Of a stretch of DNA of 64,000 nucleotides, positions 37,375-48,113 are shown piece by piece. A model generated the notes under the pieces. That model worked only from the letters and a program-made list of their open reading frames with translations. It made no database searches and was not told the DNA's origin. Positions within the stretch are counted from its first letter, which is position 1. Each line of letters begins with the position of its first letter. The position numbers were made by a program, and so were the translations under genes. The DNA is from Synchiropus splendidus (Eukaryota > Chordata > Actinopteri > Syngnathiformes > Callionymidae), in contig NC_071334.1 of NCBI RefSeq assembly GCF_027744825.2, positions 34,007,937-34,071,936 on the forward strand, written 5' to 3'.

Positions 37375-40300
37375 TCATGTACTCAGGTCACACACAGTCA
37401 GGGAAGAACCAGAACCAGGAACATGGTTGAGTCCAAATCCCAGGTACAGGGGTTCAGTGGAGGTGTAGAAGGTGTTCAGTTGCACCGGGACACCAGCGGA
37501 TACTCTGTAGAAGTTCACACATCCAGCAGGTAAATTCAGCAACACCCCCACTCTGTCAGAGACTCCTGAGCTGTGGATGATAATTTCTCTCTGATCGTGA
37601 CAGAATTTATATCCACCAGCATCAGAGCAGTTCAGACTCCAGGAATAACGGTTCTGTCCAAACTCAGACTCCTCTTCTTTCCCTCCGTCTCTTCTGACAG
37701 TCACTGCCATACAAACACCTCCTCTCCACTCCACCTCCCAGTAACAAGGTCCAGTCACAGCCTCTGTGCTCATCACCTGAGGACATCGCTGGAATCTGTC
37801 AGGATGGTCCCAGTAATCCTGATCCTCTGTCACAAGTTCCACCCTACTGTTGTTGTTCGACAGTAGGAGGCGCCGCTGTGCTGTGTCTTGGTCCAGTGAG
37901 AGTGGACGGAAAACTGAGAGAAGAACAGGAGAGGTGATGATTGTGGAAGAACATTCTCTTGACCATCGTTGTTCAAGCAAGACTGGACATGAGAAGTTGA
38001 CATGATGTCACTTCAGATCAAAGCTGCTCCACTGGAGGCTGAGGAGTTCTTAAGAAACAATGATATACAAACTTACACTTCCGTAGTTCAGATGTTAACA
38101 TTTGTGGTCCACTGTGATCCAGCCTGGAGAAAGATACGGTTTTATCCATTATTTCAGGCTGCTAAGTGGAGAGTTCTTTCATGACTATGTTCATGATAAA
38201 CAAAGATGGATATCTAAACAGCTACTAAGTCGCCACTGTCTCTTTGTTGCTTCTACTGGTGTCACATGTTTGGAGTCATGTAGTCAGTTCAGAGAAGAGT
38301 CGCCACACAACCACATCCTCTCTGTCTGCCCCTGGATCACATGTTCAGTCTGAAGCTCTTTGGAGCTTAGTCAGTGACTTCTGCTGCTCTGTCCATACCT
38401 GAGGGTCTCCAGCCTCCAGTCTGGACTCAGCAGTCCAGCAGACAGCTGCTTCAGTCCTGGTCCTCCTGGATTATTGTAGCTCAGGTCCAGCTCTCTCAGG
38501 TGGGAGGGGTTGGATCTCAGAGCTGAGGCCAGAAAACCACAGCCTCCCTCTGAGATCAGACACCCTGACAGACTGGAATGACGGAGAAAATCATGAGGCC
38601 AGAAGAACATCCTGTTGTGGAGCAGAACAGAAGAGAAGTGATGATGAACACTGACCTGAGAGTCTCCAGGAGACAGTGAGGATTCTCCAGTCCAGCAGTC
38701 AGCAGCCTCACTCCTGAATCATGCAGGTTGTTATGACTAAGGTCCAGTTGTGTCAGACGAGAGGACGGAGAGCTGAGGACTGAGGACAGAAGGGAACCAC
38801 TTCTCTTTGACAGATCACAGCAGCTGAGTCTGTGAATGAGACAAGTGTCATCAAAGACTGGGACATTTTCAATCCTCTGTTTTGACAGGCATTTAAAGAC
38901 CTTATTTGAGGACACACTGAATACTACTGAAGAGGGGACTTTATATTCAGCTCCCTCACTAAAAGTGCAGTAAAAGTTATGCAATGGAAGATCAGTCTGA
39001 CTTACAAACTACTGAGACATCATGCTGGATTTTTGAAAGACGTTAAGAGCAGCTGCGACTTTAGCATTATAACAATACAGATACCATTGCTGTATCAGGC
39101 TACATCTGCTCTCAATAGGTTGAGGAATGATGTTGCCTGACCTGAGAGTCTCCAGGTGACAGTCAGGACTCTTCATTGCATCAGACAGCAGCTCCACTCC
39201 TGAATTCTTCAGTTCGTTGTGGCTCAGGTCCAGTTGAGTCAGAGTAGAGGACGGAGAGCTGAGGATGGAGGACAGAAGGGAACCACTTCTCTCTGACAGC
39301 TGACACCAGACCAACCTGTGGTTAAGACAAGGGTCACCAAAAAGAGAGACTTCCTAACGTTCTTTTTTGAAAGTACATTTGCAAACAACAGAGAGAGGAT
39401 ATCCACTTGTGGACCTGAACTGAGGAGACAAGATGATGTGATCTGACCTGAGAGTCTCCAGGTGACAGTGTGGACTCTTCAGTCCAGCAGACAGCAGCTC
39501 CACTCCAGAATCTTTCAGCTTGTTGTGACTCAGGTCCAGTTGAGTCAGAGTAGAGGACGGAGAGCTGAGGACTGAGGACAGAAGGGAACCACTTCTCTCT
39601 GAAAGTCCACAGTCTCTCAGCCTGAACAAAATGAACAAGGAAATCAAACACTCAAGTTAACATTAGAAATGCTTCAGTAAGATCCACTTACTGAACTTCA
39701 CTTGCGGCTTGGACCAGCAGCAGCAGTCTCTCAAGAACCTCCTCTGAAGCAGAGTATTGCTTTAGGTCAAACACGCTCAGATCTACCTCTGAGGACAGTA
39801 AGATGAAGGCCAGGGTGGACCATTGGGCAGGAGACAGTTGATCTGTGGAGAGAGCTCCTGATCTCAGCTGCTGTTGGACCTCCTGCACCAGAGAAGTGTC
39901 CTTCACTTCACTCAGACAGTGGAACAGATTGACGATTCTCTCTGGAGACACATTCTCACTAATCTTCTCCTTGATGAGCTCTGCTGTGTCCTGATTGTTC
40001 CATGAGCGACTTCCTGTCTCTGTCAACAACCCTTGAAGGAGTCTCTGGCTGGACGGCAGAGACAGACCTAGAAGGAAACGCAGGAACAAGTCCAGATGTC
40101 CGTTTGGACTTTCTACTCCTACATTTATTGCTTTCTGGTAGAACTTTTCCGGACTATGTTTCTTTACAAAGATTCTACTCAATCTGGATGTTGGTTTTTC
40201 CACCAGCAGATTGACTCCAGAGTTGAAGAACTTCAGGTGCACATGAAGAGCAGCCAGAAACTCCTGGACGCTCAGGTGGATAAAGCAGAAGACCTTGTCC

Positions 40301-43300
40301 TGATACAGTCCTCTCTCCTCTCTGAAGATCTGTGTGAAGACTCCTGAATAAACTGAAGCAGCTGTGATGTCGATGCCACACTCTGTGAGGTCTGATTCAT
40401 AGAAGATCAAGTTTCCTCTCTGCAGCTGCTCAAAAGCCAGTTTTCCCAGAGACTCCATCATCTTCCTGCTCTCAGGATCCCAAACGCTGTCTGTCCCAGC
40501 TCCTCCATGGTACTTGAGCTTTCTCACTTTGGACTGAACCACCAGGAAGTGAATGTACATCTCAGTCAGGGTCTTGGGCAGCTCTCTGGTCTCTCTGCTC
40601 TTCAACATGTCCTCCAGAACTGTGGCAGTGATCCAGCAGAAGATGGGGATGTGACACATGATGTAGAGGCTTCGTGAGCTCCTGATGTGAGAGATGATGG
40701 TGGTCTGCTCCTCATCTCTGAACCTCTTCCTGAAGTACTCCTCCTTCTGGAGGTCAGTGAACCCCCTGACCTCTGTCACCATGTCCACACACTCAGGAGG
40801 GATCTGATTGGCTGCTGCAGGTCGTGTGGTTATCCAGAGGTGAGCTGAGGGCAGCAGCTTCCCCCTGATGAGGTTGGTCAGCAGGACGTCTACTGAGGTG
40901 GACTCTGTAGCTGCTGTCAGAACCCGACTGTTGAAGTTCAGAGGGAGTCGACACTCATCCAGACCGTCCAAGATGAACAGAACCTGGACTCCTTCAACGC
41001 TGCTGAGTCCTGAGTCTTTGGTTTCAGGAAAGAAGAGATGAACAAGTTCCACCAAACTCAGCTTCTTCTCTTTCAGCAGGTTCAGCTCTCTGAAGGTGAA
41101 AGGAAACAGGAGCTGGAAGTTCTGATGGGCTTTGTCTTCAGCCCAGTCCAGAGTCAGCTTCTGTGTCAGGAGGGTCTTCCCAATGCCAGCCACACCTTTT
41201 GTCAGCAGGCTCCTGACTGGACTGTCTGTGTCATGTGAACGTTGAAAGAGGTCTTCTAGTCTGATGGTAGTTTCTGGTCTGGTCTGGTTCCTGGTCGCCG
41301 CTTCCATCCGTCGAACCTCATGCTCCTGGTTGACCTGGCCTGTGCCCCCCTCAGTGATGTAGAGCTCTGTGTAGATCTGATTTAGAGGGGCAGAGTTTCC
41401 TGCTTTAGCGATCCCCTCAAACACTCTGTGGAACTTCTTCTGCAGGCTCCTCTTCAGTCGTCCTGCACACTCTGCTGCACGACTTCCTGAATGAAGAGAG
41501 AAGTCACATGAATCAGATGATTCTCTGAGGTGAAGCTTATCAACCTTCAGATCACTCTTCTCAGATACAGACATCAAACATCAGCTCAAACAGACTTCTA
41601 TATCGAAGGCTCCAGAATCATCAGGCTGAAAGTTCAAATCCTCTTACTGCTCCACAGACGATCAGCAAGATCCTTTTTGTTCATGCTTCTCAGGATGTTC
41701 ACAATCAACTTCCGCATATTATCTCTGCTGTTCCTGATCTCCTCTTCTCCACTCTGCAGCTCTTCGTCTTCCTCATCATGCTGGTACTTATTGTCATCTA
41801 GACGGAGAAACCTGTCGACTCTCTTCAACTCCTTCTTCAGCAGGGTATTGACAGTCACTTCAAGCAGCTGAAACACAAAACATGTGATCTGATTATGTGA
41901 TGGTGAGGAATAACTGATGGCCTCACCAGAATCCTGGTCCAATATATCCTGCAAGTAGTTAGCGACACAAATGTAAACAGCAATGGAGGGACATGAGTGA
42001 GTGAGTTTCTAGCAGGCAACATAGTCAAAGGCATAACCCTTTATATTGAAGGTAGTGGGTCATGAATGGTTATGTCTGGTCGAGGGATCGAACGTCTTAA
42101 CCATCCACCTCAAAGTTCTGGTTGCCCAGGACTCAGAGCTATTGTAGTTAGCAGTAATAGCTGAGCGCTTTAACATACCTGCAGTGTGGAGTCCAGATCT
42201 GTCTGATGCTGCTGGAGACTGAGAGCACCTGAGAGCTGCACAACCTCTCTGTGAAGAACATGTGAAGTTAAGCAGTTTACAGGGACTGTAACAACCCCAC
42301 TGAGGTCATGACCCCCGAAGGAGCTGCACTCTTCAGAGTCAGAGCACTTTTTACTTTGTTTTTTTTATAAACTCAATTTTAATCCACAACCATCTGCTGC
42401 TGTTTTTTTTCCTTCAGTAGAACAGAAATAAAGACATTCACACCCAGAACTAGGCAAGACATAATACACAAAGTAACCCAAACCCAACATTCATACATGA
42501 AGTCAAAGACGGACCACCAACCTCACCTCTCCTCTGAAGACTCTCCTCCATGTTTAAAGTGAATAGGCTGCGTCATGGACATCTCAGACACGCAGCCAAG
42601 TTCTGACGCTGGTTTCTCTTCACGGACCCTGATAAAGACACAACTGTCATCCACACTTCAACAGATGTCCTTTCAGTGTAGCGCCTCCTGTGATGCTCCT
42701 GAGAACAGATTTGCTGTTTTATTTCAGACTCTCACCTCTCTTCTACAGAGGCTTCTCCTCCTCTTAAGTCAATTCCTCTTTGCATTGAGGACTCACTCCT
42801 CAGAGAGACACAGCTCGGTGTTGGTCCAGGTCCAGGTGAGGGTCCTGGTGTAGGTCCTTGTGCAGATGCATCTGACTTGAGTTCCTTTGGCCTATATACA
42901 AGTTTCAGTGTGAAGAGTGTTTGAAAATTTGGAGCTCAAACATGGAGAAGTGAGCTTTGCCTCACCTCTGAATGCTGGTCCGGCTGTCATGATCCTCACC
43001 CAGAGGGGACGTCGGGGGAGGAGCATCTGCCACACCTTCACAATAACATCATCCAGGCTATAGTCAGCTCTCAATCAAGCTCGATCACATAACAAGCACA
43101 TAACAGTAATTACGCCCTTCATTGTTCTACTCTGACAGAGTTGAACTTGTCTTTGGTTCCTTGTTTCATGCGGCAAAAAAAGTTTCTTTTGTCGTTACAT
43201 TTCAACCAGTGTACATAGAACCCTTTAAGTCGGCCAGTAGCTTTGGTTCAAACAACAACAAGCGCTTCCATCAAATGCCAAATCTTTAAAGCAGTTGATC

Positions 43301-43659
43301 ATATCATTTTTATTGGAGACGAGGAGAAAGGAATTCAGAAAAAGTGGCTTAACAGGTCTTAAGAATGAAACCTGCGCACACACCTGGCCATCACCATTTC
43401 GAAAGTGTCATGATAACTTCGAAAACAATCTGTTCCAAATGTTTTAATCATAAAGGTCAGTGGTATAAAGTCGCTCATTCTCTTACCATTTCTCTTTACA
43501 TATATTACAGCGTTCATAAATCTTGTGCTCTATATTTCTCAACAGAACAACCTGTCACTTCTCTTTTATCGCTCAGCTCAGTGAACTCCTGCTTCTTCAG
43601 AGCGCAGATACAAAGTGACCTCGAAGCAGCTCTCCTCTGGCCCGGTCACTCGTGTCCAT
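37375..43659 (-). CDS. NLRC3-like NOD-like receptor (FISNA-NACHT-LRR-B30.2), teleost NLR-C type
   Basis: Exons read on minus: 43620-43659 (tentative), 42966-43035, 42736-42891, 42527-42628, 42179-42248, 41648-41867, 39692-41486, 39448-39621, 39142-39315, 38656-38829, 38399-38572, 38077-38123, 37375-37913. Without the tentative exon this is 3695 nt, about 1231 aa, and phases agree throughout. Order of domains: a Pro/Gly-rich N-terminal region with duplicated CVS..SM modules; a helical segment; FISNA ([20 protein letters not shown]); NACHT with Walker A GVAGIGKT and Walker [10 protein letters not shown]; four 58-aa LRR exons; a PRY-SPRY ([26 protein letters not shown]). Such proteins are cytosolic STAND ATPases thought to act in innate sensing. 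Exon 1 ([10 protein letters not shown] start) fits the required phase but has a weak GTCACT donor. The reading frame is intact, so this is not an obvious pseudogene. The gene interrupts the slc39a3-sgta neighbourhood. Confidence 0.9.
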
Positions 43660-44641
43660 GTTTGATGGTGTCAATTCTTCAGTTCCCTCTGATCGACGAT
43701 CAGGTCGACATGCCACAGATGAATGGAACGCGCCACGTGTGCCAGCGGCAGGAACGTCCGTCGATGATTCTCCAAGTGAGAGAAACACTGTTGGTCAGCC
43801 TTACGTACTCCAAACTTAGGTTTCGATTTTTCTACCAACATCTCTTCTGGACCCTGAACTAAAACTATCAGCCCAAGTCAGAATGAACACCGCATTAAGT
43901 CAGTTTTTTTCCCCGTCACCGTTCCATAGACATTTCTAAACGCAAATGAGCATTCGAACTAATAATAACAATAACACTTCCCGGTGTACTTACAATTACA
44001 AGTTAACAAGGGTTCAAGGTGTGCATTTATGAGTGTGACGAAACCATCCATGGCGTCATTTTCGCAAAACCTCTCAACAACCTAAGGTCAACTTCTGCTC
44101 TTCTTCAAGGGACCACACGACAACCTCACAGTCCAGTGTACATTTTAGAAAATGTCTCATCCAATCTAATCCTCAAGTCTCCGAGTAAGCAGTCAAGTCT
44201 CAGTAAAACCTCTATCATTTGTAATACGACGGTCAAATGACACGCCTCACCGAGACAGGTCAAGTCACTGGACTGAGGACCGCCAGTACGGCGCTCAACT
44301 TACAGGAGGGGCATTCACTTGTCAACAGAAAAATAGGAAACCCCATTTGCCGCGAACGTACATTAGCTCGTAGCGCCCTCCTGTGGCATGAAAAACCATT
44401 CACATTCCTTATAATATTCCTTATAAAAGTCAGAGAGACCTTTCCCTGGGAGTTTGATCATTTCCTCGAAAGTAGTTTCAAAATAAAAATTAGAAAAATA
44501 AAGATTTGGAATGGATGCTGTGTACCACCACCTCATGATACAGCTAGGAGTTTTGATAAGTTTGATTCCAACTGGTACTTAAAAAAAAAGGTCCTTTGAA
44601 AGTGTTTATTCTAAAGGCCCATCACTGATGCGAAAAATCTA

Positions 44642-46165
44642 GGTTACCTAATGTAACCACAGTTCTATGAATATGTGCGGAGGATGACAGCAAAACCCAG
44701 ACATCTGATGTGATTCACCACTCTCGTCCATGTGAGTCTGAGAGGCTCCAAAGCTGTGTCCACCACTTTGGAGAAGGTCCTCGGAGCCAACAAGTATCCA
44801 AACGGAGCGGGACTCGTGAAACTGCATGCTGTTGGAGAAGAGAGTTTATCTCTTGTTCTAAACACAACCGTTCCAGATGAGTGCCGTGCTGTGCACCCCA
44901 TCGAACATGGCAGGTTGGAGACAAAACCGAAGAACACATTCAACTCAAGCTCCAGATGCAGAGGGCCCACGTTGAAAGGGCTGGCTGTCAGTTATTCAAA
45001 CTCTGAGAGTGACTGACCACTTCCAGCAACAGCAGTCACGTAAGGACGGAAGACCTTCGCTGTTTGTAGAGCGTGCGCAGTATCACCTGACAGAGCACGT
45101 CTGGGATCATACCCAGAGCTGCCAGGAGTGCGCGACACAAAATAGCCGCCATGCGCACATGCAGTTACTTCAGCAGAGGAACATGACTCCCCTTGGCCTC
45201 ACGGTCTCTTGTTCCCCGGGACTATGAGCAGAGAGTATACCTCAAGCACCAGGTCCCTCTTAGTAAAAATCAAACGATCTCTGCTTGGTGCTAGACATAT
45301 CAGACCTCCTGTGCGGTGTGGTTCTGTGTGTGAGCCTGCAGGTGGTTCTGGAGGGTCTCTAAAAGTCCTCTATTTGAACTGTTGTTGACATCTCATCTGC
45401 AGAGAGAGTGAGAGTCTTGACGGCATTGTCAGCCAACTGGAGGTGCATTTCATTTGGAGAAGAGGGGTATTCAGTGACCCCAAGCCTGTGTTCAGACCAA
45501 AGTTGAATATGTCTTCAAATTGGTCCCAAGTTGTGATGTTCAGGTCGTTTTTATCCTCCTCACCAGAGTAAGCAGGAAACAAGAATGCATTTAGTATGCC
45601 TGTCTCGGTCTCTGACACGTTATGTCTGTAGAACTGAGGGGTTTCGTCTGTTCGTCTGTTCGTCTGCATTGGTGGAAGTCTTAAGGGTAAGGCTGTATAT
45701 TCTCAGCATCTAGCTTGTTGAATGTGTACTACCATTGAGATAGAGGGTATGCTGCCGCGGGTTCTGAGTCCTCTAACTGGCTCAAAGCTCATTCAAGAGC
45801 TATTTTGTCATCTGTGACTTTGTTTGGAGGTGCCTCCATGGAGGACATCTGCTAAGCGGCTACCTGGTCATCTGCTTCCACCTTTGTCTGTGCTTACTTA
45901 AATGACAATAAGGTGGCTCCCACTGTTCTTTCTGGGAGTGCAGCTTTGTCCTTGGCTGGGCCACACGTGCGATGAGCACTTGCTCTCTTATTTTAGGCCA
46001 TGCTCATCGCAACAGTGTTCAGCATGATTTTTAACCAATAGCGATGGAAATTAGAGGGTGGCGCACGTATGACATGGAAATACTGGTTACCTAATGTAAC
46101 TGTAATGTAACAAATGGCATGTAAATACATAATAGTTATATGAATATGTGCATAGTCCTCTAACA
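44642..46165. mobile_element. Remnants of a DIRS-like (tyrosine-recombinase) retroelement
   Basis: At 45766-45975 (plus) the frame reads GASMEDIC, stop, AATWSSASTFV, which resembles the C-terminal tyrosine-recombinase motif of fish DIRS elements with an in-frame TAA in place of an Arg codon. At 44665-44850 on the minus strand FGYLLAPRTFSKVVDTALEP resembles a DIRS reverse-transcriptase block (LSPRTFTK...). The two fragments point in opposite directions, so the copy is rearranged. Near-identical GGTTACCTAATGTAAC sequences at 44642 and 46085, each followed by ATATGAATATGTGC, bound the region as direct repeats. All frames are broken. Confidence 0.65.
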
Positions 46166-46689
46166 TCTCCTCAGCAGGCCTGACCTCTACCGCTGAGCTT
46201 CAAAAAGAGCATAGTGGTGGGAAGCAAGGAAGTTTGTATGTTGTTGTAGGTGCCTACCTGGGCGGAGGGTTTATCGGTCTCAGGCCGAGGGCAGTGCCTC
46301 AAGGTGGATTAACTACTATTATTTTCACTATTTAAATGTAATTTGGTGTGTGTTTTAACCCTTATTCCAAGTGGGTTGCACTTGTCTCGCCCTCAAGCAC
46401 CATTCTTCTGTCAAACGCTTTCTGGTGGAAATAGCAACACGTTTGATCACTTGTTACTGATAAAGAAGTAAGAGTTCATGGACAGTGGCTCAGGGTCTTC
46501 ATGGAACCACCTTGGGACCTGAAGTTTTCTTCAGACTCTGAATTTGACCCCAATAAATGTGTTTCTTTATTTCTTTATTTTGAGTGTTTGTACTGCAACA
46601 CATGTCGGCCAAAGAGTGTTCTGTCCCCCCCACCAAAAACAAGTTTATTCAAGTGTACTATGAATATACTACAAAAAACGAGCAATTGT
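46166..46689. other. Intergenic sequence, nothing recognised
   Basis: This interval continues the spacer after the DIRS-like remnant. I see no supported exon, RNA gene or repeat boundary. Confidence 0.4.
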
Positions 46690-47215
46690 ACTTGATGTTT
46701 ACTTTTGACATACTTCAGTTGAAATACTTAAAAGTAGCACACTGAGGAATACTTATACCCAAGTACACTTAATAAAGTGAACTTCAAGTATGCTCATTTT
46801 TTTAGTAAATTACTGAGGCGATCCAGAAGCAAACTGTGGAAACGATCATGCGCACATTGCCATCCGTACACAGTTGGAAGGGTAATGTGTATTCCTTCAG
46901 ATGGTTATACATGATTCAGAGATTTTGGTGATATTTAGTGTGACCGTAAAATACACATTATCTGAACTGTGGATGGGAAGGATGTGCCCACTGCACTAGT
47001 AGTATACTTTGTGTATTCTTACTGAATACTAGAAAAGTTGAAAGTATACTTCAGGAAAGTGTAAAGGTTCCAATTAATCCAGAAGTATTAAATTAGTATA
47101 CCTTTAGTAAACTACAAGTATATGGTTGGTAGTGTACGCGGTAGTACACTTAGTAATGTACTAATACTGGACTAATACTTCAAGTATACGTGTTAAAACG
47201 AACTTCTAGTGATTC
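46690..47215. repeat. AT-rich MITE-like region with repeated 'aagtatac' phrases
   Basis: Phrases such as 'aagtacact', 'agtatact', 'tacttcaagtata' and 'agtacacttagtaatgtact' recur on both strands at both ends of the interval. This resembles small palindromic fish MITEs, with a central single-copy part. Boundaries and target duplication could not be fixed. Confidence 0.45.
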
Positions 47216-47461
47216 TACTTTTTATTAAGGTGAACCAGACAGTCTAAACTTGTACAGAACCCTGTACGAGTCAAATTATTTGTTGGACAAAAACAGTACT
47301 GCGGTCTGAAGGGGGATCCAGACTGAGGGTTTTCATGCATAACATGACTCTGTTGACCCTGGATTCCTAAAACTCTGTGGGCTAGATCCTCAACCTGAGG
47401 TTGCAATTAGATCATTTTTGTTGAAATGACAGAAGCAGATGTGAAATGTCAATATGCTTTT

Positions 47462-47467
47462 TTTATT
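47462..47467 (-). terminator. Possible polyadenylation signal of sgta
   Basis: TTTATT on plus is AATAAA on minus, about 650 nt beyond the sgta stop codon. Another lies near 47218. Either could be used. Confidence 0.35.
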
Positions 47468-48113
47468 AGCTGACACAGATTCCTGCCCCCTCGTTGTCTC
47501 TACTGCCACAGAGACTGAACCTCATTCACACTCACTCACACATAGACTTAAAACTCACACCAGACAAAAAAAATTGCATCAAAGTTACACTGAAGTTGTT
47601 TATGAAGAAGAAAGTTTCAAGTTGGGACTCTGACCCATGTCCTTGCTAACCGTGTAATATCTGGGTCCATGTTCCTACAAGCACATTCATGGTTGATTAA
47701 TATGATGTTCAATATCAAAGATGCTCCTCTTCACAAAACCACCAGAGCCGCCTGAGGTGGGATGTTGGTGTGGATGGCTCCTGAAGGAAGGCGCCTCTCA
47801 TGCAGGAATTATTCAGTGATGGAAACAAAAACACTCCTTTCAGTCCGTCCACTTCGATGTATCCAAATGTGAAAAAGAACGGTCAGCTGCTCCCTCCAAA
47901 CCTGAGCACCTAGGTTGAGAGACATTAACCAGGTTAGAGGTGCAGCTCCAGATCAGGATATCTTTAAATGACACAGCTTGATAGATGCGCCAGCAGGCCA
48001 ATGAGTCAGTGACACAGAGGTCGGGATCTCCACACATGAGCAGCACTCTTGGTTTCGTCATTACCCAGCTAGTGTTACCCATCAATACCGTGCCAACGTA
48101 CCACGTCAGAGCG

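Noticed and set aside
43365..43862. 165-codon plus-strand ORF
   Set aside because: It is antisense to the NLR 5' region, with no recognisable domain and an irregular composition. It is better explained as chance.
45009..45227. 72-codon plus ORF inside the DIRS-like remnant
   Set aside because: The opposite strand shows weak resemblance to DIRS coding sequence, so this frame is likely a shadow.
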